Assembly: GCA_029263435.1 (NCBI GenBank)
Contig: JAJCXL010000200.1
Span: forward strand, 1 to 16,898
DNA from: Acidobacteriota bacterium
Lineage (GTDB): Bacteria > Acidobacteriota > Vicinamibacteria > Marinacidobacterales > SMYC01
Direction: 5' to 3'
Length of the DNA: 16,898 nt
Shown: positions 7,104 through 14,252 of the stretch, piece by piece
How positions within the stretch are numbered: position 1 is the stretch's first letter
Layout: each line of letters starts with the position of its first letter
Notes under the pieces: generated by a model
What the model was told of the DNA's origin: nothing
The model's input: only the letters and a program-made list of their open reading frames with translations
Databases searched by the model: none
Position numbers and translations under genes: made by a program

Positions 7104-8681
7104 CTACTTGCCGAAGAAGTAGCGAATCCCACCCAGATACATGAAGTTGTTGTCGATCATGTTCAACATATCCATGAACAGTCGACCCTCCAGGTTGAAC
7201 TGGAGTCGCTCGGTGATGTTGAAGCCACCATGGATGAAGATCGTTCCGTCGCGGGTATCGCTGTTGTTGATGTCCCAGATGCCGATACCGCCGCCGAAGA
7301 AACCCTTCACGAAGTTCTTGTCGATACCGACATCCGCGAAGACGGACGAGTTCTCGCTATCGCGCGTGTTGCCCGCGAAGCCGACTTGTCCAAAGATCTG
7401 CGCGGCTTGGTCCGCGAAAGGATAGGCGACGCCGAACGTGCCGCCAATCAGAGGCGCCGAGCGATCGTGGATGAACTCGCCCCTTGCCGTCGCTGCCTCG
7501 GTCTGGGCTCTCCAGCGTCGCTCATTTCCAGCGAACAAGGTGAAGAACGGCATGATCTTGGCTTCGGGCTTCACCAAGGTGTAGTCCGCCTGGCACGTCG
7601 CCCGCATCCCGCGATCGTCGACGATCTCGTTCTCGATGCGATAGGTGCCGTATTCCGGCATGAGGAAGCTCGCGCTGCACTCGCTTTCGAGGGAGAGCGT
7701 CTCGATGAGCTGCTCCGGCCCATCGATCGGGGTGTGGAAAATCTTGGCCGATCGAGACGTCAGCGAGCCGACTTTCGCCGCACTCGAGCACGTGTTGATG
7801 GTGAAGCTGGCTTTGCCGCGCTTCGGTGTCGGGTCCATCGGCGGAGGATTGATCTGGATGTCGCAGGTCGGTTCACACGGCGTCAGAGTGACCCTTTGGG
7901 TCGCTGTCGCGCTGCTTTGACTCCCGCGCCGGTAGACCGCGCTGAAGGTGTATGAGCCTGCATCGTCGAGCTTGCCCTGCCAACGATGGCCGCCGCCCGC
8001 CTGGGTCGGGTTGATGGTCTCGCTCTGGCCGCTCGGCCGCGTCAAGGTGACCTCGAGGCGAGCGCCTTCAGGCATGTCCGGCGTCGTCACGTCCAGGGTG
8101 ACGTTCGCCCCGGTGCACTGGTTCGGAGCTTGCAAGTTGAGTCGCGGTCCCGCGGTGCTCGTCGTGATATCCGGGGGCCCGACCTCTCGCATCTGGATGA
8201 GCGATAGGTTTCCGCAAGCTTTCGGCACGAGGAAGCGATGCTCCTGGCCGCGAGACTCGAAGCGAATCTCGAACGCCTCGAACGGATCCGCCCCGGCCCA
8301 TCGAATGCGGCCCGTCGGAACGACGACGCCGTTCTTGCGCACGGCCATCCATTCGAACGTGTGTCCGACGGGATACTGAGCTTCACTGAACTTTCCGTCC
8401 CGAATGGCGTTGAACAGATCATTCGGATCGCCCGGCCAGTTCGTGTCCCGCAGGACTTTCTCGTAATCGGCTCGATTCTCACCGAAGATCCGCTGAAGAT
8501 CGTCTCGGTTCTGGGGACCCGGTTTGAACACCGCGTTGCTGGTTCCGAGGGTTCGAATGTCGACGTACTCTTGCGCGAACAGCGAACTGCTAAAGACTAT
8601 CGATGCGAGTACGGCGGCGAACGCTACGAATTGCCACGAACGTCGCGATGGAGGGTGAAAGGCACGTTGCCTCATTTTCAT
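7104..8681 (-). CDS. Exported protein with Ig-like domains and C-terminal barrel-like region
   Basis: A 525-residue protein I cannot assign to a named family. It has a signal peptide with likely cleavage after Ala36 (SSSLFA|QEYV). Residues 37-160 form an unrecognised domain (FGENRADYEKVLRDTNWPGD, GHTFEWMAV, RFLVPKACG). Residues about 180-370 look like two Ig-like beta-sandwiches: VTLDVTTPDMPEGARLEVTL, then CDIQINPPPMDPTP through TYRIENEIVDDRG. There are seven cysteines in the mature part (156, 189, 269, 273, 298, 335, 363). Residues about 375-525 alternate polar and hydrophobic positions with many glycines (FADVGIDKNF, IFIHGGFNI, FMYLGGIRYFFGK) and resemble a small outer-membrane barrel, although the last residue is Lys. 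The start is well supported: AGGAG six bases before the ATG. It appears monocistronic. The role is unknown; a surface-exposed sensor or adhesin-like module is possible. Confidence 0.88.
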   Translation of the reverse strand: MKMRQRAFHPPSRRSWQFVAFAAVLASIVFSSSLFAQEYVDIRTLGTSNAVFKPGPQNRDDLQRIFGENRADYEKVLRDTNWPGDPNDLFNAIRDGKFSEAQYPVGHTFEWMAVRKNGVVVPTGRIRWAGADPFEAFEIRFESRGQEHRFLVPKACGNLSLIQMREVGPPDITTSTAGPRLNLQAPNQCTGANVTLDVTTPDMPEGARLEVTLTRPSGQSETINPTQAGGGHRWQGKLDDAGSYTFSAVYRRGSQSSATATQRVTLTPCEPTCDIQINPPPMDPTPKRGKASFTINTCSSAAKVGSLTSRSAKIFHTPIDGPEQLIETLSLESECSASFLMPEYGTYRIENEIVDDRGMRATCQADYTLVKPEAKIMPFFTLFAGNERRWRAQTEAATARGEFIHDRSAPLIGGTFGVAYPFADQAAQIFGQVGFAGNTRDSENSSVFADVGIDKNFVKGFFGGGIGIWDINNSDTRDGTIFIHGGFNITERLQFNLEGRLFMDMLNMIDNNFMYLGGIRYFFGK

Positions 8682-8777
8682 GTTTAGCTCCTGTGTGTTC
8701 TCCGGCGTCTTTCGGATGCCGTAAATTAGGCTGCGCTGGCGCGGTAAACGCGCACCGACCGCATGCAGAATCCCCGT

Positions 8778-8794
8778 GAAAACAATCTGTTTTC
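8778..8794. repeat. GAAAACA/TGTTTTC inverted repeat
   Basis: GAAAACA-ATC-TGTTTTC is a perfect seven-base inverted repeat with a three-base centre. It lies about 100 bp upstream of the barrel-protein start on the minus strand. It may be an operator or a 5'-leader hairpin; no matching regulator is in the window. Confidence 0.4.
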
Positions 8795-8825
8795 CAGCAC
8801 GCGATGCAAACTTTAGAGCGCTGTC

Positions 8826-8843
8826 GAGGCTTTTCCAAGCCTC
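8826..8843. repeat. Seven-bp hairpin GAGGCTT-TTCC-AAGCCTC
   Basis: A perfect seven-base stem with a four-base loop in the divergent region, directly followed by the palindrome AACCGGTT. It has no U-tract on either strand, so terminator function is unlikely. It could be a regulatory hairpin or operator between the divergent genes. Confidence 0.35.
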
Positions 8844-8849
8844 AACCGG

Positions 8850-8878
8850 TTGTCATTCTACTCGCAACCACCTGTATT
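8850..8878 (+). promoter_or_regulatory. Possible sigma70-type promoter facing the DedA-like gene
   Basis: TTGTCA (5 of 6 to TTGACA) is followed after 17 bases by TGTATT (4 of 6 to TATAAT), then an AT-rich run. The predicted start near 8885 would leave a leader of about 230 bases before the GTG at 9113. The -10 match is weak, so this is tentative. Confidence 0.25.
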
Positions 8879-9112
8879 GTAAAATAAAAGCCGCGGTGTC
8901 GGAGCCCCAGATCGTTTAGCGAGGACCCGGGCATGACCTTGTCCTGAAGACATTTATAGCGGCACATCAGGCGTGGCCCTTGAGCCGGGTCGAACGAGAG
9001 AAGCCCTGTCACTACCTCCGTTATCGTTTGTCGTTTCGCGCCCCGCGCGATACAAAGGTAGCGAGCGAGCCCGCCCCTTGGGCCGTGCCTGACGAGACCC
9101 GGAACTCTTCAC

Positions 9113-9688
9113 GTGGAATCCCTGAAATCAAAGCTACTCGCTTTCGGCCTGCCCGGCTTGTTCCTGATCGCTTTTCTCGACTCCGCGGGAGTCCCGCTCC
9201 CTGGTGGGGTGGACTTGGTCATCATGCTGCTGTCATGGCAGCGACCTTCCTCGTTTCTCTTCGTAGCGCTCGTCGCCGCCGTCGGCTCGACCGCGGGTTG
9301 TTGGGTCTTGTATCGGATTGCGCGGGTTGGCGGTGACAAGATGCTGGCCCGGTTCTCCCCGGAGAAGCAGTCGTGGGTCACGGAGAAAGTCAAACGCAAC
9401 GATGTCTTGGCCGTCATGGTCGCGATGCTCGGGCCTCCGCCCTTCCCGACGAAGCTCTTCATCTTGGTCGCAGGCGCCGTACGCATGGACTGGCGTCGTT
9501 TCGTCGCAGCGGTGTTCGTGGGGCGCTTCGTGCGCTTCAGTGCTGAAGCCTACCTTGCCGTCCGGGTAGGAGATCGAGCCATGGAGACCCTCCAGCAGCA
9601 TTATCCTACGATCGCCGTCGCCCTCGCCGTCATCGTCGTCGTCGTCCTCGTGGCGCGGCGGCTACTCGCCGGGTCCGCGGAGGCCTAA
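9113..9688 (+). CDS. DedA/VTT-family inner-membrane protein
   Basis: A 191-residue integral membrane protein of the DedA/SNARE-associated (VTT) type. It has hydrophobic segments at about 10-40 (partly re-entrant), 47-70, 101-121, 126-150 and 166-182. Family marks are DSAGVPLPGGVDLVIML near 23-39, a glycine-containing segment around 58-75 with YRIARVGG, and RFVRFSAEAYLAV at 138-150, the typical conserved basic helix. Family members act in lipid or undecaprenyl-phosphate flipping and membrane homeostasis; which lipid applies here is unknown. The GTG at 9113 is the best start, placed just before the first helix, but its Shine-Dalgarno is weak. The next gene starts on the base after its stop, so the two are probably co-translated. 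Confidence 0.85.
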   Translation: MESLKSKLLAFGLPGLFLIAFLDSAGVPLPGGVDLVIMLLSWQRPSSFLFVALVAAVGSTAGCWVLYRIARVGGDKMLARFSPEKQSWVTEKVKRNDVLAVMVAMLGPPPFPTKLFILVAGAVRMDWRRFVAAVFVGRFVRFSAEAYLAVRVGDRAMETLQQHYPTIAVALAVIVVVVLVARRLLAGSAEA

Positions 9689-10135
9689 TTGGCGATTCTA
9701 GGCTTGGTCATCCTTCTCGGGGCGGTCGCTACCGTCGTCGCGGTGCGACGTCACCGCGCCACCGAGTGTCGCGCCGAGCGAGCGCTATCGGAGAAGTTGC
9801 TGCCGGAGATCCGGGCGCTCTTGAAGGCGTCCGACCCTCGATCTCCCTCCCAAGGGGTACCGCCAAGCGCACTCCTCTATGACGAGATGCGGGCCGAGCT
9901 CGTGCGTTCGATGCGCGAGGAGCTTCGATTCGCCGTGGAAGCCTTCTATGGCTCTCTCGCTTCGTATCGGCACGCAAGCGAGCTGATGACGCGCGCCTTT
10001 CAGGACTCCAGCGACGAAGGCCCCGTCAGCCTCGGCGACCGCATTCGAGCGAAGGACCAGAGGGACCGTCTCCTCAAAGACGTGTATGACAGCGGCGCCT
10101 TCGCGATCGAAAAGCTCGAGCGCGGCGGTGGGTGA
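9689..10135 (+). CDS. Single-TM protein of unknown function
   Basis: A 148-residue protein I do not recognise. A TTG start follows directly on the TAA of the DedA-like gene, with a strong GGAGG five bases upstream (9679-9683), which supports this unusual start. Residues 2-20 form one transmembrane helix (AILGLVILLGAVATVVAV) followed by RRHR, so the rest should be cytoplasmic. The soluble part is charged and helix-rich (AERALSEKLLPEIRALLKA, ELVRSMREELRFAVEAF, DRIRAKDQRDRLLKDVYDSG) and may include coiled coil. Being abutted to the DedA-like gene it may be an accessory of that protein, which is inference from position only. Confidence 0.75.
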   Translation: MAILGLVILLGAVATVVAVRRHRATECRAERALSEKLLPEIRALLKASDPRSPSQGVPPSALLYDEMRAELVRSMREELRFAVEAFYGSLASYRHASELMTRAFQDSSDEGPVSLGDRIRAKDQRDRLLKDVYDSGAFAIEKLERGGG

Positions 10136-10168
10136 AACGACGGATCCAGAGGAAAAACCGCCTCGACA

Positions 10169-10334
10169 CTAGCAGTCCGTGGCGAAAGTGAGGCGTTGCA
10201 CCGAGAGGGGCGAGGCGCCCGGCTGACAAGGCGCGACGACGGAAAATATTGGGCATATTTGAGGGAGGAGCAACACAGTCAGCCGGGATGCATCGCCCCT
10301 CGAATGCAGCCGCACTTTCACCACGGACTGCTAG
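10169..10334. repeat. 166-bp imperfect inverted-repeat element (MITE/REP-like)
   Basis: Left arm 10169-10227 and right arm 10278-10334 are reverse complements with a few mismatches and small gaps. Shared blocks in order are CTAGCAGTCCGTGG, GAAAGTG, GGC, TGCA, AGGGGCGA and CCCGGCTGAC. The first 26 positions match at 24. The 50-base centre carries its own small palindrome, AAATAT-TGGGC-ATATTT (10244-10260). The element lies between convergent genes, and its right CTAG contains the TAG stop of ppsR. It encodes nothing. The architecture suggests a non-autonomous mobile element or REP-like palindrome, and it may also act as a bidirectional terminator. CTAG at both ends could be a target duplication or part of the arms. 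The family is not identified. Confidence 0.8.
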
Positions 10335-11155
10335 AGGGAGGTGTGTCGCTCGAGACCTCGTTTCTGCACGACCCGGGTCGAGATCTCTTCCACCGACGTG
10401 TTCGTTGAATTGATGAACGGGATCCCGTGTTGCTTGAACATCGATTCGACGCGGCGCACTTCGGCTCGACACTGCTCGATCGAGGCGTAGCGGCTGCCGG
10501 GGCGTCGCTCCTCACGAATGCTCGCGAGTCGCTTGGGCTCGATGGTCAGGCCGTGGAGTCGATCTTTGAAGGGCGCGACCGGGCCGGGCAAAGACGCACT
10601 CGAGCCGAGATCTTCCTCGGTGATCGGATAGTTGGCTGCCCGGATGCCGAACTGCATGGCCAAATACAGACAGGTGGGGGTCTTGCCGGTGCGCGACACG
10701 CCGATCATGATCAGGTCCGCCTTGTCGTAGCCTTTGACCCGCGCGCCGTCGTCATGCTGGAGGCTGTAGTCGATCGCACCAATGCGCAGCTCGTAGGCCG
10801 ACCGGTTGCCGAGCCGGTGAGATCGAGTGCGCCGGACGACCGGCACCGCTTGGAACTCCTCTTGGAGAGGCTTGATGAAGACCTCGAACAAGTCGAGCAC
10901 GAGACCTTGGCAATTCGTGATCGTGGCGCGGGTCGCGGGCTCCGCGAGGGTGCTGAAAACGAGGGGTTGATCGCTATCGCGAGCGGCCGCCGCGTTGATC
11001 TGAAGTACCACTTTCTCGGCCTTCGTGGGTGTGTCGACGTAAGGTATGGTAACTTCTTTGTAGTCCGTTATACCTTCGAATTGAGCGAGGAGACTATGGC
11101 CGATCGTTTCTGCGGTGATTGCGGTGCGATCGGAGACATAGAACATCGTACGCAT
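10331..11155 (-). CDS. ppsR: PEP synthase regulatory protein (kinase/pyrophosphorylase)
   Basis: A 274-residue DUF299 protein. PpsR is a bifunctional cytoplasmic enzyme: it inactivates PEP synthase by ADP-dependent threonine phosphorylation and reactivates it by Pi-dependent pyrophosphorylysis. Visible landmarks are MRTMFYVSDRTAITAE at the N-terminus, AIDYSLQHDDG (127-137), the P-loop GVSRTGKT (152-159) followed by PTCLYLAMQFGIRAANYP, FGLTI-type HGLTIEPKRLASIREERRPGSRYAS (201-225) and INSTNTSVEEIS (248-259). Residue 10 is Arg where the PpsR proteins I recall have Gly (SDGT). Length and start fit the family. The gene is divergent from ppsA, and the two ATGs overlap. The TAG stop is supplied by the inverted-repeat element, and the last residues (HTSL) differ from relatives. 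Confidence 0.95.
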   Translation of the reverse strand: MRTMFYVSDRTAITAETIGHSLLAQFEGITDYKEVTIPYVDTPTKAEKVVLQINAAAARDSDQPLVFSTLAEPATRATITNCQGLVLDLFEVFIKPLQEEFQAVPVVRRTRSHRLGNRSAYELRIGAIDYSLQHDDGARVKGYDKADLIMIGVSRTGKTPTCLYLAMQFGIRAANYPITEEDLGSSASLPGPVAPFKDRLHGLTIEPKRLASIREERRPGSRYASIEQCRAEVRRVESMFKQHGIPFINSTNTSVEEISTRVVQKRGLERHTSL

Positions 11156-11156
11156 G
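11153..11156. promoter_or_regulatory. Overlapping divergent start codons of ppsR and ppsA
   Basis: The sequence CATG holds the ppsA ATG (11154-11156, plus) and the ppsR ATG (11155-11153, minus), which share two bases. Both starts are supported by alignment from memory with known N-termini. Promoters and ribosome sites of each gene must therefore lie inside the other's coding sequence, or the messages are leaderless. No strong Shine-Dalgarno is seen on either side: GGAG is 17 bases before ppsA, and nothing convincing precedes ppsR. Confidence 0.8.
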
Positions 11157-13541
11157 ACTGAACCATCTTACGTCAAGTCGCTGCGCGAGATTGGAATGGA
11201 CGACGTTCCGCTCGTCGGCGGAAAAAACGCTTCGCTCGGCGAGATGATCCGACACTTGCAGCCCTTGGGGGTGTCGGTGCCGGGTGGCTTCGCGACGACC
11301 GTCGACGCCTTCGAGCTGTTCTTGAAAGATGCCCGCCTGGTCAAGCGCATCAACAAGTCCATGAAGAATCTCGACGTGGCCGACACCCAAGAGCTCGCCA
11401 AAGTCGGTGAAGACATCCGTAGCGCCATCGAGTCCGCGGACCTGCCGCAAAAGGTGGTGTGGGCGGTCGAGAAAGCCTATTCCGCGCTCGATACAGGCGG
11501 TACCTTCGCGGTGCGCTCGTCAGCAACGGCGGAGGACACCGTCGACGCTTCCTTCGCGGGACAGCAGGAGACCTTTCTCAACGTCTCCGGTCTCGAACAG
11601 ATCCTTCTCGCGATCAAGCGAGTCTACGCATCGCTGTTCAACGATCGCGCCATCGCTTATCGCATCCATCAAGGGTTCGATCACAAGAGCGTCGGCATTT
11701 CGGCCAGTGTCCAGCAGATGGTGCGTAGCGACCTCGCTTCTAGCGGCGTTTGCTTTACTCTCGATACCGAGTCGGGTTTCTCGGAAGTGGTGTTCGTGAC
11801 GGGCGCCTTCGGCCTCGGCGAGGCGGTCGTTCAAGGCGCGGTCAACCCGGATGAGTTCTACTTGTACAAGCGGAATCTCGAAGTTGGACGCCCCGCGGTC
11901 TTATCGCGCACATTGGGCGAGAAGGCCGTGAAAATGATTCACGGCGAGAGCACCGATGTGGATCGCTCGGTGACGACCGTGCAAACCCCGCTCGAAGACC
12001 AATCCAAGTTCGTCTTGGACGACAACGAGCTGGAAGAGCTCGGCCGGCAAGCGCTCGTGATCGAGAACCACTACGGTCGGCCGATGGATATCGAGTGGGC
12101 GAAAGACGGCCGTGACGGCAAGATCTACATCGTGCAGGCCCGCCCGGAGACGGTCAAGAGCCGACGCAGCGGAAACGTCGTAGAACGTTACCGGATCCGG
12201 GGCCGGGGCACGGTCCTCGCCGAGGGGCGCGCGGTCGGACAGAAGGTCGCGAGTGGCGCCGTACGGATGATAGAGAGCGCCGAGACCATGCATATGCTCG
12301 GCAAAGGTGAGGTGCTCGTCACCGACATGACGGACCCCGACTGGGAGCCGGTCATGAAACGCGCCGCGGCGATCGTGACGAATCGTGGCGGTCGCACCTG
12401 CCACGCCGCGATCATCGCGCGGGAGCTTGGGATTCCAGCGGTCGTGGGCTGTGGAGATGCGACGAACACGCTATTGAACGCCCAAACCGTCACCGTGAGC
12501 TGTGCCGAAGGCGATGCCGGCTACGTGTATGACGGAGATCTCGAGTATGACATCGAGCGCTACTCGCTCGATGCGATGCCGGAACTGCCTCTCAAGGTGA
12601 TGATGAACATCGGCAATCCGGAACGGGCGCTCCAGTTCGCCATGCTTCCGAATGCCGGCGTGGGGCTCGCTCGTCTGGAGTTCATCATCAGCAACATGAT
12701 CGGCATCCATCCGCGCGCCATCCTCGAGCTTCCGGACGTTCCAGAGGATCTGAGAGAAGAGATTCTCACCCGCGCCCGCGGTTACGACCATCCCATCAGC
12801 TTCTACGTCGAGAAGCTCACGGAAGGGATCGCGATGCTCGGGGCGGCCTTTTCCCCGAAACCCGTCATCGTGCGTCTGTCCGATTTCAAATCGAACGAGT
12901 ACGCGCACCTCGTGGGTGGCTCGCTATACGAGCCGGACGAGCAGAACCCCATGATCGGTTTCAGGGGTGCGTCCCGCTACGTCTCCGAAAGCTTCGCGGA
13001 GTGTTTCGCCCTCGAATGTCGGGCGGTTCGAAAAGCGCGCGAGGAGCTCGGCCTCGACAACATTCAGGTGATGGTGCCCTTCGTGCGCACTCTGAAAGAA
13101 GCCGCAAATGTTATCGAAACGTTAGAGTCGCATGGTCTGTCGCGCGGTACGATGGGACTCAAGATAATCATGATGTGTGAGATTCCATCGAACGTCATTT
13201 TGGCGTCCCGGTTCCTCGAATATTTCGACGGGTTCTCGATTGGGTCCAACGACTTGACGCAATTCACCCTCGCGGTCGACCGGGACTCCGCGCTGGTGGC
13301 GCCTTCCTTCGACGAACGAGATGACGCCGTCAAGGCGCTCATTCATGAAGCGATACAAGCATGCAAGAAAGCGGGAAAGTATATCGGTATCTGCGGTCAA
13401 GGCCCTTCGGACTATCCGGATTTCGCCAAGTGGCTGCTCGACGAAGGGATCGAGAGCATCTCGCTGAATCCGGATACGGTCATCGAGACGTGGCTATCAC
13501 TCGCCAATCAGGAAGTCGGCGCGCCCGAGTCCGAGTCCTAG
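11154..13541 (+). CDS. ppsA: Phosphoenolpyruvate synthase
   Basis: A 795-residue enzyme making PEP, AMP and phosphate from pyruvate, ATP and water at the entry to gluconeogenesis. The domains are in standard order. The N-terminal ATP-grasp domain has VGGKNASLGEM (21-31), FAVRSSATAEDTVDASFAGQ and SLFNDRAIAYR, and closes with QARPETVKSR. The central swivelling phosphohistidine domain has GGRTCHAAIIARELGIPAV, with catalytic His417. The C-terminal PEP/pyruvate barrel has RLSDFKSNEY, GFRGASRYVS, MCEIPSN, SIGSNDLTQ and GICGQGPSD, with catalytic Cys747. The threonine two residues before the histidine (Thr415) is the expected PpsR target. Length and sequence match the E. coli-type enzyme over the whole length. 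Its start overlaps divergent ppsR. The lipoprotein gene begins inside its last 52 bases. Confidence 0.98.
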   Translation: MTEPSYVKSLREIGMDDVPLVGGKNASLGEMIRHLQPLGVSVPGGFATTVDAFELFLKDARLVKRINKSMKNLDVADTQELAKVGEDIRSAIESADLPQKVVWAVEKAYSALDTGGTFAVRSSATAEDTVDASFAGQQETFLNVSGLEQILLAIKRVYASLFNDRAIAYRIHQGFDHKSVGISASVQQMVRSDLASSGVCFTLDTESGFSEVVFVTGAFGLGEAVVQGAVNPDEFYLYKRNLEVGRPAVLSRTLGEKAVKMIHGESTDVDRSVTTVQTPLEDQSKFVLDDNELEELGRQALVIENHYGRPMDIEWAKDGRDGKIYIVQARPETVKSRRSGNVVERYRIRGRGTVLAEGRAVGQKVASGAVRMIESAETMHMLGKGEVLVTDMTDPDWEPVMKRAAAIVTNRGGRTCHAAIIARELGIPAVVGCGDATNTLLNAQTVTVSCAEGDAGYVYDGDLEYDIERYSLDAMPELPLKVMMNIGNPERALQFAMLPNAGVGLARLEFIISNMIGIHPRAILELPDVPEDLREEILTRARGYDHPISFYVEKLTEGIAMLGAAFSPKPVIVRLSDFKSNEYAHLVGGSLYEPDEQNPMIGFRGASRYVSESFAECFALECRAVRKAREELGLDNIQVMVPFVRTLKEAANVIETLESHGLSRGTMGLKIIMMCEIPSNVILASRFLEYFDGFSIGSNDLTQFTLAVDRDSALVAPSFDERDDAVKALIHEAIQACKKAGKYIGICGQGPSDYPDFAKWLLDEGIESISLNPDTVIETWLSLANQEVGAPESES

Positions 13542-14239
13542 TCCTCGCTCTGCTCTCGTTCGCTGCGTTTCTGGCCGGGTGCGGTGACTCCACCGGCCCG
13601 ACGACGCCCGCCACCCCGGCCCCGCCCGCGGTGAGCGCACCCACGCCGGATGCGATCGCTCGATATCGGGTGAGCTTCGACGCGACCTGGAGCGCGGCGA
13701 CGCACCCCAACATGGCTCCCGGGAACCCGCACTTTTCCGGCCTGGTCGGCGCGACTCATCGGGCGGGTTATCGGCTGTGGGAGATGGCGGGCACCGCCTC
13801 GAACGGTATCGAGGCGATGGCCGAGCGCGGTGCGAAGTCGCCTCTCGATGCGGAGATCGCAGGCGCCATGGCTCTCGGTCGGGTGGAGCGTTTTCTCTCC
13901 GGCGGCGGTATCGCCCTCTCGCCCGGAAGCGTCTCCTTGGAGTTCGATATCGGCATCGAGCACGCATTCGTGACGCTCGTTTCCATGCTGGCGCCGAGCC
14001 CCGATTGGTTCGTCGGAGTCAGTGCCTTGAGCCTCATGGATAACGGCGATTGGGTCGATGAGATCGTTGTCGAGCTTTCGGTCTATGACGCCGGAACCGA
14101 TAGCGGCACCACGTTCAATGCGGCGGACAAAGATACGATTCCGCGTGAGCCCATCGCTCTGGTGACGACGCCGCCCCTCGCGACCGGTGGTAGTGCGCCA
14201 CCCATCGGGTCGTTCACCTTCCGTAGGGTCCAGTCCTGA
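13490..14239 (+). CDS. Spondin_N domain lipoprotein
   Basis: With the GTG at 13490 this is a 249-residue lipoprotein. It has a basic n-region (RQSGSRRARVR), a hydrophobic core (VLVLALLSFAAF), lipobox LAGC with Cys31, and a Pro/Thr/Ala-rich linker (34-55). A Spondin_N domain fills the rest: YRVSFDATWSAATHP (59-73), HFSGLVGATH (81-90), GIEAMAERG (106-114), and MLAPSPDWFVGVSAL (166-180) with DAGTDSGTTF (200-209). In animals this domain is found in secreted matrix proteins; in bacteria it occurs in exported proteins of uncertain role. The open frame extends upstream to 13361, but that part overlaps ppsA and would bury the signal peptide. GTG at 13490 is the only initiator placed well for it, though its ribosome site is weak. 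It overlaps the ppsA end by 52 bases. Aspartate residue 188 (not part of the lipobox) and outer-membrane sorting were not assessed. Confidence 0.85.
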   Translation: MAITRQSGSRRARVRVLVLALLSFAAFLAGCGDSTGPTTPATPAPPAVSAPTPDAIARYRVSFDATWSAATHPNMAPGNPHFSGLVGATHRAGYRLWEMAGTASNGIEAMAERGAKSPLDAEIAGAMALGRVERFLSGGGIALSPGSVSLEFDIGIEHAFVTLVSMLAPSPDWFVGVSALSLMDNGDWVDEIVVELSVYDAGTDSGTTFNAADKDTIPREPIALVTTPPLATGGSAPPIGSFTFRRVQS

Positions 14240-14252
14240 CGAGGTGGAGTCG

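Larger units (their letters stand above)
8682..9112. other. 431-bp gene-free divergent region
   Basis: It separates the leftward barrel-protein gene from the rightward DedA-like gene. No open frame in it looks coding. It holds the AGGAG ribosome site of the left gene (about 8688-8692), two short perfect hairpins (8778-8794 and 8826-8843), the palindrome AACCGGTT at 8844-8851, an AT-rich patch near 8875-8890, and a possible rightward promoter at 8850-8878. If that promoter is real, the DedA-like message has a leader of about 230 bases. Confidence 0.6.

Noticed and set aside
8924..8991. GACCCGG / CCGGGTC pairing in the DedA leader region
   Set aside because: A seven-base match across a 54-base loop in GC-rich DNA is expected by chance; no riboswitch-like structure could be recognised.
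9601..9680. TCG-rich low-complexity run
   Set aside because: It is explained by Val/Ile/Ala codons of the last transmembrane helix of the DedA-like protein, not by a tandem repeat.
10427..11161. Plus-strand open frame of 244 codons
   Set aside because: It is fully antisense to ppsR, which is identified beyond doubt.
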